DNA of 64,000 nucleotides from Porticoccaceae bacterium (GTDB lineage: Bacteria > Pseudomonadota > Gammaproteobacteria > Pseudomonadales > Porticoccaceae): assembly GCA_024639885.1 (NCBI GenBank), contig JAHEGD010000004.1:233549-297548 (forward strand). Direction: 5' to 3'. Numbering within the stretch: position 1 is the first letter of the stretch; each line of letters begins with the position of its first letter. The notes beneath the pieces were generated by a model. It did no database searches, was not told the DNA's origin, and saw only the letters and a list, made by a program, of their open reading frames with translations. Both the position numbers and the translations under genes were made by a program. This document shows, piece by piece, positions 22,261-31,404 of the stretch.

Positions 22261-23079
22261 TTAGCGCGCTTTCTCGGCCGCCTTAACCGTCTCCCAACGC
22301 GCTTGCCACTGCTCGGCAGAGAGCGGTTGCAGGCCGTTTTCGTCGATCATGGCAGTGAAGCGGCGCCGGAACTTGTCGTTGGCGCGGCGCAGCGCCTGCT
22401 CGGCATCGACGCCCAGATGGCGGCCGAGATTGACCGCCGCCAGCAGCAGGTCGCCGTACTCCTCTTCGCTGGCGGAGCGGTTGCCGGCCGCCAGCTCAGC
22501 CTGCAGCTCGGCCAGCTCTTCGCCGACCTTGGCCAGCGGGCCGGCCGCATCGGGCCAGTCAAAGCCGATCCGGGCCGCCTGCTCGGCAATTTTTTGGGCC
22601 GCCGCCAGCGCCGGCAGACCAGCCGGCAGCTCGCCCCACAGCGGGCGCTGTAGCGGCGCTGCCCGCTCGGCGCGCTCGGCCGCCTTGATCGCCTGCCACT
22701 GGGTGCTGAGCTGCTGCTTAGCCGGTGCTGGGCCACTGCGCTTGGCGCCGTAAAGATCGCCGTCGACAAACACGTGGGGATGGCGGCGCAGCAGTTTGGT
22801 AGTGATCGCGTGGACCACATCGGCAAATTCGAACAGCTCGCGCTCGCTGCCGAGCTGGGCGTAGAAGACGATTTGAAAGAGCAGGTCGCCAAGCTCATCG
22901 GGCAGTTCGCTGTAGCGCTCGGCCTCGATCAGCTCGACCACTTCGTAGAGCTCCTCGATGGTGCTCGGCACAATCGAGGCAAAATCCTGTTCGATATCCC
23001 ACGGGCAGCCGCTCGCTGGGTCGCGCAGCCGCGCCATCAGGTGGAGCAGGTCGCCGAGCTGGTAGCGGTCGCCGCTCAC
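22261..23079 (-). CDS. mazG: nucleoside triphosphate pyrophosphohydrolase MazG
   Basis: 272 residues with the two tandem MazG helical domains. The first carries [11 protein letters not shown] and [15 protein letters not shown], the second [10 protein letters not shown] and [14 protein letters not shown]; the acidic residues bind Mg. MazG hydrolyses NTPs and in E. coli lowers ppGpp under stress. The GTG start overlaps the relA stop by four bases (GTGA), the conserved relA-mazG pairing. Its E. coli toxin-antitoxin neighbours mazEF are absent here. Confidence 0.95.
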   Translation of the reverse strand: MSGDRYQLGDLLHLMARLRDPASGCPWDIEQDFASIVPSTIEELYEVVELIEAERYSELPDELGDLLFQIVFYAQLGSERELFEFADVVHAITTKLLRRHPHVFVDGDLYGAKRSGPAPAKQQLSTQWQAIKAAERAERAAPLQRPLWGELPAGLPALAAAQKIAEQAARIGFDWPDAAGPLAKVGEELAELQAELAAGNRSASEEEYGDLLLAAVNLGRHLGVDAEQALRRANDKFRRRFTAMIDENGLQPLSAEQWQARWETVKAAEKAR

Positions 23080-24917
23080 GGCTGTGGCTCGCTGTCGATA
23101 GCCAGCGGCTGCGGTACCAACAGCGCCCGGCCGACGCCCGGTAGCTGCTCGAGGACGGCGATCAACGCGGTCTGGTCGCCCTCAAAAAGGTGGGTCAGCT
23201 CGAGCTGCATCGATTTTTCGGCGGCGTCCAGATCGCTGGTGTGCAGCGCGGCGATATTGACCCCGAACTGGCTCAGCGCCCGGGTCACATCGAGCAGCAG
23301 ACCGCGCCGGTCGCTGACCTCTAGGGTAAGCAGCCAGTGGCGCTCACTGTTGGCCGCCGCGCTGTCGCGCTGGCGGCTAAACCACTGGCGGATCTTCTCG
23401 CGGGCCCGGCTGCTGGCCAGGTAGCCGCGCGCGGTGCGCAACCAGCGCCGCGACGGCGCGCCCTGCTTGACGGTAAAAATCTCGACTCGGTCGGCGGTCT
23501 GCAGCGGCCGGTTGAGCGCCACCCGCTTGCCGTTGACCCGCGCCGCGCGGCAGCGATGGCCAATGTCGGTGTGGATATGGTAGGCGAAGTCGAGCGGGGT
23601 CGAGCCGGCCGGCAGGTCGACGACGTGGCCATCCGGGGTAAACACGTAGACACGCTGCTCGTTGACGCCGTGTGCCCCGAGCCCGGCCACATCGCTCTCG
23701 AGCTGCTGCTGCCAACCGAGCACCTGCCGCAACCACTCTATTTTGCGCTCGTAGTCGCGCGCCGACGGCGCGCCGTCGCCACTCTTATAGCGCCAGTGGG
23801 CGCAGATACCCAGCTCGGCCTCGCGGTGCATGGCAAAAGTGCGGATCTGGATCTCGACCACTTTGTTGTCGGGGCCGACCACGGCGCTGTGCAGCGACCG
23901 GTAGCCGTTCTCTTTGGGGTTGGCGATGTAGTCGTCAAACTCGCGCGGGATGCCGCGCCAGTTGGCTTGCACCCAGCCGAGCAGGGTGTAGCAGTCGTCG
24001 ATGGTCGGCACCAACACACGCACCGCCCGGATGTCGTAGACCTGCGAAAAACCGACCTCTTTGCGCTGCATTTTGCGCCAGATCGAGTAGATGTGCTTAA
24101 CCCGCCCGGTGACCTCGCCGGCAATCGCGGCGCTGTCGAGCTGCTCGCGCAGGGTCGCCACCACCTCGTCGATGTAGCTCTGGCGCTGGCTGCGCTTTTC
24201 GGCCAGCAGCTTGGCGATCATCTGGTAGTCGCTCGGCTCCAGGTAGCGAAAGGCGAGATCCTCAAGCTCCCACTTGAGATGGCCGATGCCGAGCCGGTCG
24301 GCGAGCGGCGCGTAGATGTCAAAAATCTCCCGGGCGACCCGCTGCTGCTTGTCGGGCTCGGCGCCCTTGACCGCGCGGATCGCACAGGCGCGCTCAGCGA
24401 GCTTGATCAACGGCACCCGCACATCTTCGATCAGGGCGACCAACATCTGGCGTATCTTGACCGCCTGGTGGTCGGCGTGGCCGCCAAACACACCGGTATC
24501 GCTGTCATTGCGCTGGGTGGTGACCACCGCCATGCGCTGTACCTGCTCGATCAGGGTGGCCACTTCGCCGCCAAACTCGGCCTCGACCTCGGCGACCGCA
24601 AGGCGTCCTTCGCGCACCGCGCGGTAGAGCAGCGCGGCCTGCAGCGCGGCGCTGTCGAGCTGAAACTCGGCGAGTATCTCAACCATCTCAAGGCCGCTGT
24701 GCAGACAGCTGACCTCGCGGCTCCAGACCTTGTCGAGCGCGGGGGTGGCGAGCTGGGCGCGCCGCGCCGCAGCACCGGCCAGCACCAGCGCCGGCCCCAG
24801 CTCGTCGGCGTTGAGCTGGTGGCGGGCGCAGAGCTGCTCTACCCAGCCGGCCAGATCGAGTTGGTCGATGGCGACATCGAGGTAGGCGGCCAGGTGGTGG
24901 GTGCGGACGGTGACCAT
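23076..24917 (-). CDS. relA: RelA-type (p)ppGpp synthetase lacking the helical/zinc-finger region
   Basis: 613 residues from ATG 24917 (E. coli 744). The HD domain is degenerate (LLYRAVREGRL instead of HDxxED), as in RelA. The synthetase domain is intact (YDIRAVRVLVP, FDDYIANPKENGYRSLHS, VEIQIRTFAMHREAELG). A TGS domain follows (VFTPDGHVVDLPAGSTPLDFAYHIH). After SRAREKIRQWF the sequence goes, within about 20 residues, straight to the ACT domain (LEVSDRRGLLLDVTRAL). The helical and Cys-containing zinc-finger parts of about 110-130 residues found in E. coli RelA, which contact the ribosome, are missing. No frameshift is visible at the junction (about 23340-23400). Confidence 0.93.
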   Translation of the reverse strand: MVTVRTHHLAAYLDVAIDQLDLAGWVEQLCARHQLNADELGPALVLAGAAARRAQLATPALDKVWSREVSCLHSGLEMVEILAEFQLDSAALQAALLYRAVREGRLAVAEVEAEFGGEVATLIEQVQRMAVVTTQRNDSDTGVFGGHADHQAVKIRQMLVALIEDVRVPLIKLAERACAIRAVKGAEPDKQQRVAREIFDIYAPLADRLGIGHLKWELEDLAFRYLEPSDYQMIAKLLAEKRSQRQSYIDEVVATLREQLDSAAIAGEVTGRVKHIYSIWRKMQRKEVGFSQVYDIRAVRVLVPTIDDCYTLLGWVQANWRGIPREFDDYIANPKENGYRSLHSAVVGPDNKVVEIQIRTFAMHREAELGICAHWRYKSGDGAPSARDYERKIEWLRQVLGWQQQLESDVAGLGAHGVNEQRVYVFTPDGHVVDLPAGSTPLDFAYHIHTDIGHRCRAARVNGKRVALNRPLQTADRVEIFTVKQGAPSRRWLRTARGYLASSRAREKIRQWFSRQRDSAAANSERHWLLTLEVSDRRGLLLDVTRALSQFGVNIAALHTSDLDAAEKSMQLELTHLFEGDQTALIAVLEQLPGVGRALLVPQPLAIDSEPQP

Positions 24918-24985
24918 GCAAGGGACTCGGTGCGGTAAAAAGCGGCCATTGTAGCCGCTTGGCCGCGCTTTTGAGAAACGACCCG

Positions 24986-25909
24986 CTAGCCGAACAGGCC
25001 GGATGAGAGGTAGCGGTCGCCGCGGTCGCAGATGATCGCGACAATCGTCAAGCCGGCGTTGGGGTGGGCGGCGGCCAGCTCGGCGGCGGCGTGCACCGAG
25101 CCGCCCGACGAGACGCCGCAAAAGATCCCCTCCTCGCGGGCCAAGCGCAGCATCATCTGCTCCGCCTCGGGCTGGCCGATATCGACTACCCGGTCGATTA
25201 CCGCGCCGTCGTAAATCTCCGGCAGGTAGGCTTGCGGCCAGCGCCGAATACCGGGGATCGCCGCCTGCTCTTTGGGCTGCAGGCCGATGACCTGGACCGC
25301 TGCGCTCTGCTCTTTGAGGTAGCGCCCGGTCCCCGAGATGGTGCCGGTGGTGCCCATCGAGCTGATGAAATGGGTCACCCGGCCGCCGGTCTGGCGCCAG
25401 ATCTCGGGGCCGGTGGTGGCGTAGTGGGCCGCCGAGTTATCGGGGTTGTTGAACTGGTCGAGCACCCTGCCCTCACCGCGCGCCTGCATCGCCAGGGCCA
25501 GATCGCGGGCCCCCTCCATACCCTGCTCGGCGGTCACCTCGATCAATTCGGCGCCGTAGGCGGTCATCGCCGCCTTGCGCTCGGCGGTGGCGTTGGCCGG
25601 CATAATCAGGGTCATGCGGTAGCCCTTCATCGCCGCCGCCATCGCCAGTGCAATGCCGGTGTTGCCGCTGGTCGCCTCGACCAACCGATCGCCGGGGCGG
25701 ATCTCGCCGCGCCGCTCGGCCTGCACAATCAGGTTGAGCGCCGGTCGGTCTTTAACCGAGCCGGCCGGGTTGTCGCCCTCCAACTTGGCGAGGATGACAT
25801 TGCCGCTATCGGCACCGATCCGCTGCAAACGGACCAGGCGGGTCTCGCCAACGGTCTGATCGATCGATGGGTAGTCGGCGCCGAACGGCGCGTGCGGGGC
25901 TTCACTCAT
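24986..25909 (-). CDS. cysM: cysteine synthase B
   Basis: 307 residues, PLP-dependent fold type II. The cofactor lysine lies in NPAGSVKDRPA, the substrate loop is ATSGNTGIALAM and the phosphate loop is GTTGTISGTGRYLKE. The C-terminal GVSSGGSV is conserved. It makes cysteine or S-sulfocysteine from O-acetylserine. CysM is favoured over CysK by the short length and by the gene order next to relA, as in pseudomonads. In those genomes rlmD usually lies between cysM and relA; here it does not. Confidence 0.93.
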   Translation of the reverse strand: MSEAPHAPFGADYPSIDQTVGETRLVRLQRIGADSGNVILAKLEGDNPAGSVKDRPALNLIVQAERRGEIRPGDRLVEATSGNTGIALAMAAAMKGYRMTLIMPANATAERKAAMTAYGAELIEVTAEQGMEGARDLALAMQARGEGRVLDQFNNPDNSAAHYATTGPEIWRQTGGRVTHFISSMGTTGTISGTGRYLKEQSAAVQVIGLQPKEQAAIPGIRRWPQAYLPEIYDGAVIDRVVDIGQPEAEQMMLRLAREEGIFCGVSSGGSVHAAAELAAAHPNAGLTIVAIICDRGDRYLSSGLFG

Positions 25910-26012
25910 GGGGTTCTCTCAGCAATTGGGCGGTGATCACAACGGCGGTTATTGTGCCCGAGCGGCCGCCCAGCAGCCGCTTATATCGGGTTATAAGGTA
26001 TGCGCTAATTGG

Positions 26013-26384
26013 CTAAATCAGCGCCGCGTAGGCGATCGCGTAATCCTGCTCATCGGCGATCGACAGCAGCACGGTGCTGCCACCGCGCGCCTGCGCGGCC
26101 GCCAGCGCCCCCTCGCTGAGCGCCACCAGCGGCGCGCCGCTGGCGTCATTGCTGACTTCGAGGTGCTGGAAGCTGACGCCGCGACCGATGCCGGTGCCGA
26201 GCGCTTTGGCGATCGCCTCTTTGGCGGCAAACCGTTTGGCGATAAAGCTGGCCGGGGCGCCGCGGCGCTGATACTCGGCGCGCTCTGCGACGGTCAGCAG
26301 CCGCTCCACGAAGCGCTCACCCTGGCGCGCCAAGACCGCCTCGAGGCGGCTGAGCTGGACGATATCGGTACCTATACCCTTCAT
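26013..26384 (-). CDS. acpS: holo-[acyl-carrier-protein] synthase
   Basis: 123 residues from ATG 26384. The N-terminal GIGTDIVQLSRLEAVL and the metal/CoA-binding FIAKRFAAKEAIAKALGTG are the two AcpS signatures. The enzyme transfers 4'-phosphopantetheine from CoA to acyl carrier protein. The start overlaps the recO stop by four bases (ATGA). In many relatives pdxJ lies between recO and acpS; it is absent here. Confidence 0.97.
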   Translation of the reverse strand: MKGIGTDIVQLSRLEAVLARQGERFVERLLTVAERAEYQRRGAPASFIAKRFAAKEAIAKALGTGIGRGVSFQHLEVSNDASGAPLVALSEGALAAAQARGGSTVLLSIADEQDYAIAYAALI

Positions 26385-27112
26385 GGCTGACCCCTGTTGG
26401 CAGTGCTGTCTAAGTGTTGGCGGTAGAGCAGGCGGCTGTTGAGCGGCTTGCCGTCGAGATGAAAGTCGATCACCGCGCGCAGCAGCCGCTTGGCGGCGCC
26501 GAGCTGCTCGGCGCTGTCGAGCTGGCCGCTGGCGATCGCCAGCAGCTCGCTGCCGCTGTAGCTGCGCCCGGCCACCGCACCGAGATCGGCGCGGTAGTCG
26601 TAGCGGCCCGCCGGCTCCAGCGGTGCCCCGCTGGCCGCTTCGCAATCGAGCACCAAACCGTAACCGAGCTCGTCGAGCAGCACCATCTCAAAGTCGCGCA
26701 GCCAGCGCTCGTCGAGCGGCTGCTGCTCGGTCGCCGCCGCCAGCCGCACCAGCAGCTGCGCGTAGCAGCGGTAGAGCTGCGGATAGGGGTCGTGCTCGTG
26801 GAGCAGCCGGTAGATCAGCTCGTTGAGATAGAGCCCGGTGAACAGCGGCCCGTCGCGCAGAAAGCGGCCGCCCTCCACCGGCTCGGCGCGGATCAGCGTC
26901 TTCAGCTCGCCGCGGCCGCTCCAGCTCAGCTGGTAGCAGCAGAACGGCAACAGCCCGCTAAATGCCCCTTTCTTACTGCGCTGGCGGGTCGCCTTGGCAA
27001 CCAACCGCAGCCGGCCGTGGTTTTCGCTAAACAGATCGAGCAGCTGGCTGCTCTCGCGGTATGGCCGCGAGTGGAGCAGGTAGCCCGCTTCGCCCTCGAC
27101 CCGCTCGCTCAT
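26381..27112 (-). CDS. recO: DNA repair protein RecO
   Basis: 243 residues. The N-terminal OB-fold starts GYLLHSRPYRESSQLLDLFSE and is followed by a helical part with FTGLYLNELIYRLL. RecO anneals complementary DNA and helps RecR load RecA on SSB-coated strands. The zinc-finger cysteines seen in some RecO proteins are not present, as in E. coli RecO. The ATG overlaps the era stop by one base (TGATG), showing tight coupling in the rnc-era-recO-acpS run. Confidence 0.95.
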   Translation of the reverse strand: MSERVEGEAGYLLHSRPYRESSQLLDLFSENHGRLRLVAKATRQRSKKGAFSGLLPFCCYQLSWSGRGELKTLIRAEPVEGGRFLRDGPLFTGLYLNELIYRLLHEHDPYPQLYRCYAQLLVRLAAATEQQPLDERWLRDFEMVLLDELGYGLVLDCEAASGAPLEPAGRYDYRADLGAVAGRSYSGSELLAIASGQLDSAEQLGAAKRLLRAVIDFHLDGKPLNSRLLYRQHLDSTANRGQP

Positions 27113-28026
27113 CAGTCGATGTAGCCGAGGCTGCGCAGCGCGCGCTCGTCATCACTCCAGCCGCTGCGCACTTTAACCCAGGTTTTGAGCATCACCTTCT
27201 GGTCGAACATCAGCTCCATATCCTGGCGCGCCTGCTGGCCGATCTTTTTAATGCGCTCGCCCTTCTCGCCGATAATGATCTTTTTCTGGCCGTCGCGCTC
27301 AACCAAAATTAGCGCGTCGATGTGGATGATCCGCTCGTCACGAGTGAAGTTCTCAATCTCAACGGTGATCTGGTAGGGGAGCTCGGCACCGAGCTGGCGG
27401 GTGATTTTCTCGCGGACCAGCTCGGCGGCCAGAAAGCGCTCGGTGCGGTCGGTAATTTGATCCTCGGGGAAGAAGTGCCGGTTGAGCGGCATCAGCGCCA
27501 CCAGCTGCTCTTCGAGCAGGTCGAGGCTGGTCTGGCGCAGCGCCGACAGCGGCACCACCTGACAGGCGCCGACCTGCTCAGTGACAAACTGCAAGTGGGG
27601 CAGCAGCTCGCCCTTATCTTCGATCAGGTCGACTTTGTTGACCGCGACAATCACCGGCGCGCCACAGTTTTTCACCTGGCGGGCGACATACTCGTCGGCA
27701 CTGCTCCACTCCAACCGGTCGACCACAAACACCACGGCGTCGACATCGGTCATCGCGCTCATCGCACTGCGGTTCATCACTCGGTTGATCGCCTTCTCCT
27801 GATTGGTGTGGATACCCGGGGTATCGACAAAAATCAGCTGGTAGTGACCTTCGGTCTTGATCCCGAGCAGCGTGTGGCGGGTGGTCTGTGGCTTGCGCGA
27901 GGTGATGCTGAGCTTCTGGCCAAGCAGGTGGTTGAGCAGCGTCGACTTGCCGACGTTGGGCCGGCCGACGATAGCGACATAGCCACAGCGGTGATCAGGC
28001 GTCTCTGATGGGGTCGATGCAGCCAT
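27112..28026 (-). CDS. era: GTPase Era
   Basis: 304 residues. The G1 loop is [13 protein letters not shown]3 is DTPGIH and G4 is NKVD. The C-terminal KH domain ends in [19 protein letters not shown]. Era binds 16S rRNA near its 3' end and assists 30S subunit assembly. The start codon overlaps the rnc stop (TAATG), the conserved rnc-era coupling. Confidence 0.98.
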   Translation of the reverse strand: MAASTPSETPDHRCGYVAIVGRPNVGKSTLLNHLLGQKLSITSRKPQTTRHTLLGIKTEGHYQLIFVDTPGIHTNQEKAINRVMNRSAMSAMTDVDAVVFVVDRLEWSSADEYVARQVKNCGAPVIVAVNKVDLIEDKGELLPHLQFVTEQVGACQVVPLSALRQTSLDLLEEQLVALMPLNRHFFPEDQITDRTERFLAAELVREKITRQLGAELPYQITVEIENFTRDERIIHIDALILVERDGQKKIIIGEKGERIKKIGQQARQDMELMFDQKVMLKTWVKVRSGWSDDERALRSLGYID

Positions 28027-28718
28027 TATTGGCCCTCTAATTTGGCCAGCAGCAGTGCTGCCGCGGCCTGTTCTGCCTTGCGGCGGCTGCGCGCCGAAGC
28101 CGTCACCGGCTTGTCGCGCAGGGCAATTTTACAGCTGACTACAAAGGTGCGCTGGTGTGGCTCACCCTGCTCTTCGAGCAGGGTGTATTCAGGCAGCGGC
28201 TTGCCGCGCTGCTGCAGCCACTCCTGCAGTGCGGTCTTGGGGTCTTTGGCGGGCGCGCGCTGGTCGGCGGCGGCCAGCGCCTCGCCAAACCAGCCGGCAA
28301 TCACGCCGTCGACCGCAGCGCCGTCACTGTCCAAGTAGATCGCACCAATCAATGCCTCGACGCTGTCGCCGAGGATCGAGTCGCGCCGGAAACCGCCGCT
28401 TTTGAGCTCGCCGGGACCGAGGTGGAGATGGTCGCCCAGATCGAGCTGGCGGGCGATCACGGCCAGCGACTCGGCGCGCACGATCGCCGAGCGCATGCGG
28501 CTCAGGTCGCCCTCGCTGGCCGTCGGAAACTGGCTGAACAGCAGCTTGCTGATGGTCACGCCGAGCACCGCATCGCCGAGAAACTCGAGCCGCTCGTTGT
28601 TGGGCTCGCCGACACTGCGGTGCGACAGCGCCAGTTCGAGCAGCTCGGGGTTGTTAAAGGTGTGGCCGAGCCGGCGCATCAGTTGCGCGCGCCGCTCGAG
28701 CTGTTGGGGTCGGTTCAC
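28026..28718 (-). CDS. rnc: ribonuclease III
   Basis: 230 residues. The signature [13 protein letters not shown] contains the metal-binding acidic residues. [26 protein letters not shown] supplies the second acidic set. A double-stranded RNA-binding domain occupies about residues 155-228. It processes rRNA and other structured RNAs. It starts at GTG 28718, eight bases after lepB. Confidence 0.97.
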   Translation of the reverse strand: MNRPQQLERRAQLMRRLGHTFNNPELLELALSHRSVGEPNNERLEFLGDAVLGVTISKLLFSQFPTASEGDLSRMRSAIVRAESLAVIARQLDLGDHLHLGPGELKSGGFRRDSILGDSVEALIGAIYLDSDGAAVDGVIAGWFGEALAAADQRAPAKDPKTALQEWLQQRGKPLPEYTLLEEQGEPHQRTFVVSCKIALRDKPVTASARSRRKAEQAAAALLLAKLEGQ

Positions 28719-28726
28719 GGCGGCGC

Positions 28727-29458
28727 TCAGTGGATAGTGCCGGCGCGGCTAAAGCTGGGCAGGCTCATCCGCTCGTCCCAGAACATCCAGCGGGCGAACG
28801 CTTTGCCGACGATACGCTCGGCCGGCACCGGCCCCCAGACACGGCTGTCGCTGGAGTTGTCGCGGTTGTCGCCCATCATGAAGTAGTGGCCGGGCGGCAC
28901 CACGTCGTGGAAGTTTTGGCTGAGCCGGCCGGGCTGCAGGCGGCGCTGTATCGGGTGTGGGTAGCCGTTAAGATTCTCGCTAAAGCGGGCACTGCGCAGG
29001 TCGTCGGCAACCGGCTGGGCGTCGCTCTGGGCCATCTGTGCACCGTTGATAAACAGCACACCATCGACCACGCTGACCTTGTCACCGGGCAGGCCAACCA
29101 CCCGCTTGATAAAATAGCGCTCTTCATGGGGTGGGAAAAACACCATCACATCGCCGCGCTCGGGCTCACTGATCGGCACCACCAGGTTGCGCAGCACCGG
29201 CAGCCGCAGGCCGTAGACCCACTTGTTGACGACGATAAAATCGCCCTTTTGCAGCGTCGGCACCATCGACGACGACGGGATCTGAAACGGCTCGATAATA
29301 AATGAGCGCAATACCAGCACAATACCGAGCACCGGCGCCAGCGAGGCGATGTACTCGACCGCACCGCGGTCGGTGCGCAGCCACAAACGGTTGAGCAGCC
29401 AGAACGCCGCCGCCACCAAAAACAGCACGGTTAACACCAGTTCAAAATTAATATCCAC
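28727..29458 (-). CDS. lepB: signal peptidase I
   Basis: 243 residues from GTG 29458, chosen because GGGAG lies 11 bases upstream; the frame also offers TTG at 29467 with poor spacing. Two N-terminal membrane segments (ELVLTVLFLVAAAFWLL and SLAPVLGIVLVLRSFII) precede the catalytic Ser in PSSSMVPTL. The general-base Lys lies in RYFIKRVVGLPGD. The C-terminal GDNRDNSSDSRVWGPVP box is conserved. It cleaves signal peptides of exported proteins and lies between lepA and rnc. Confidence 0.97.
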   Translation of the reverse strand: MDINFELVLTVLFLVAAAFWLLNRLWLRTDRGAVEYIASLAPVLGIVLVLRSFIIEPFQIPSSSMVPTLQKGDFIVVNKWVYGLRLPVLRNLVVPISEPERGDVMVFFPPHEERYFIKRVVGLPGDKVSVVDGVLFINGAQMAQSDAQPVADDLRSARFSENLNGYPHPIQRRLQPGRLSQNFHDVVPPGHYFMMGDNRDNSSDSRVWGPVPAERIVGKAFARWMFWDERMSLPSFSRAGTIH

Positions 29459-29497
29459 GCGCTGCAAAGCTCCCAGTTGGTGGCCGCCTGGCGGCGG

Positions 29498-31294
29498 TTA
29501 GTCGGTTTTTAGTACAGCCAAGAACGCCTCTTGTGGAATCTCCACTGAGCCGACCTGTTTCATGCGCTTTTTGCCGGCCTTCTGCTTCTCGAGCAGTTTG
29601 CGTTTGCGCGACACATCGCCACCATAACACTTGGCGGTAACATTTTTACGCAGCGCTTTCACCGTGGTGCGGGCGATCACATGGCCGCCGATCGCCGCCT
29701 GAATGGCGACATCAAACATCTGCCGCGGGATCAGCTCTTTCATCTTCTCGGTCAACAGCCGGCCGCGGCCGGTCGAGTTATCGCGGTGGACAATCGCCGC
29801 CAGTGCGTCGACCTTGTCGCCGTTGATCAGCACGTCAAGCTTGACCAGTGACGCCGCCTCAAAACGTTTGAAATTGTAGTCGAGCGAGGCGAAGCCGCGG
29901 CTCACCGACTTGAGCCGGTCGAAGAAGTCCATCACCACCTCGCTCATCGGCAGCTCGTAGGTGAGCGAGACCTGGCTGCCAGCATAGTGCATATCTTTCT
30001 GCGCGCCGCGCTTTTCAACACAGAGCGAGATGACATTGCCGATGTACTCCTTGGGCATCAGGATATTGGCCTCGCAGATCGGCTCGCGCATCTCGTCGAC
30101 GTAGGCCGGATCGGGCAGGCTCGACGGGTTGGAGATGTGCAGCAGCTCGCCGTCGGTCTTGAGAATCTCATAGACCACGGTCGGCGCGGTGGTGATCAGG
30201 TCGAGGTCGTACTCGCGCTCGAGCCGCTCTTGGATAATCTCCATGTGCAGCATACCCAGGAAGCCGCAGCGAAAGCCGAAGCCGAGCGCATCCGAGCTCT
30301 CCGGCTCGTAGAACAGCGAGGCGTCGTTGACCGCCAACTTGCCGAGCGCCTCGCGGAAATCTTCAAAGTCGTCCGAGTCAACCGGGAACATGCCGGCGTA
30401 GACCTGCGGCTTAACCTTCTGAAAACCGGGCAGCGCGGCCACATCCGGGGTCTTGGCGTGGGTAAAGGTGTCGCCGACCGGCGCCCCTTTAATGTCTTTA
30501 ATGCCGGCCACTACAAAGCCCACTTCGCCGGCGCGCAGCACACCGGTATCGACCGGTTTGGGGGTAAACACACCCACTTTATCGACCACGTGGGCTTTGC
30601 CGAGGGTTTTCGCGGCAAGCTTCTCTTTGATCTTTAGTTCGCCCTGCATCACCCGCACCAGCGACACCACACCGAGGTAGTTGTCGAACCACGAGTCGAT
30701 GATCAGCGCCTGCAGCGGCGCCTCTATCTCGCCGACCGGCGGCGGCACTTTGGCGACCAGCTGCTCGAGAATGTCGACAATGCCGACGCCGGTCTTGGCG
30801 CTGCACGGCACTGCCTCGCTGGCGTCAATGCCGATGATCTCTTCAATCTCGGCGGCGACCCGCTCCGGCTCGGCCTGCGGTAGGTCCATCTTGTTGAGTA
30901 CCGGCAGCACCTCGAGCCCTTGGGCGATCGCGGTGTAGCAGTTGGCCACCGACTGCGCCTCGACACCCTGCGCGGCGTCGACTACCAGCAGCGCGCCCTC
31001 ACAGGCGGCCAGCGAGCGCGACACCTCGTAGGAGAAGTCGACGTGGCCGGGGGTGTCGATAAAGTTGAGCTGGTAGGTCTTGCCGTCTGCCGCGGTGTAG
31101 GGCAGCGTCACGCTCTGCGCCTTGATGGTGATACCGCGCTCGCGCTCGATGTCCATCGAGTCGAGTACCTGAGCCGCCATCTCGCGCTCACTGAGCCCGC
31201 CGCAGTGCTGAATAAACCGGTCGGCTATGGTCGATTTGCCGTGGTCGATGTGGGCGATGATAGAAAAATTGCGAATGTGGGAGAGATCGGACAC
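29498..31294 (-). CDS. lepA: elongation factor 4 (LepA)
   Basis: 598 residues (E. coli 599). GTP-binding motifs are [17 protein letters not shown] and NKMD. Domains II, III and V follow, then the LepA-specific C-terminal domain ([17 protein letters not shown] and [23 protein letters not shown]). LepA acts on ribosomes and supports initiation or assembly, especially under stress. It starts at GTG 31294 and is followed by lepB after a 39-base gap. Confidence 0.98.
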   Translation of the reverse strand: MSDLSHIRNFSIIAHIDHGKSTIADRFIQHCGGLSEREMAAQVLDSMDIERERGITIKAQSVTLPYTAADGKTYQLNFIDTPGHVDFSYEVSRSLAACEGALLVVDAAQGVEAQSVANCYTAIAQGLEVLPVLNKMDLPQAEPERVAAEIEEIIGIDASEAVPCSAKTGVGIVDILEQLVAKVPPPVGEIEAPLQALIIDSWFDNYLGVVSLVRVMQGELKIKEKLAAKTLGKAHVVDKVGVFTPKPVDTGVLRAGEVGFVVAGIKDIKGAPVGDTFTHAKTPDVAALPGFQKVKPQVYAGMFPVDSDDFEDFREALGKLAVNDASLFYEPESSDALGFGFRCGFLGMLHMEIIQERLEREYDLDLITTAPTVVYEILKTDGELLHISNPSSLPDPAYVDEMREPICEANILMPKEYIGNVISLCVEKRGAQKDMHYAGSQVSLTYELPMSEVVMDFFDRLKSVSRGFASLDYNFKRFEAASLVKLDVLINGDKVDALAAIVHRDNSTGRGRLLTEKMKELIPRQMFDVAIQAAIGGHVIARTTVKALRKNVTAKCYGGDVSRKRKLLEKQKAGKKRMKQVGSVEIPQEAFLAVLKTD

Positions 31295-31344
31295 GGCGCT
31301 GGGTTACTCAAAAAAAAGGGTGGCGAATTCTAGCCTATTTAATG

Positions 31345-31370
31345 CGCCGGCGCACCCAATTGCGCCGGCC
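31345..31370 (-). terminator. hairpin after mucD, possible terminator
   Basis: CCGGCGCA (31347-31354) and TGCGCCGG (31361-31368) form a perfect eight-base-pair stem with a six-base loop, about 35 bases after the mucD stop. Only a short AT stretch follows on the minus strand, so it is not a canonical rho-independent site. Confidence 0.4.
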
Positions 31371-31404
31371 GCAACGGCCCTAGCCGCGCCCCGCGCGGGC
31401 GCCG

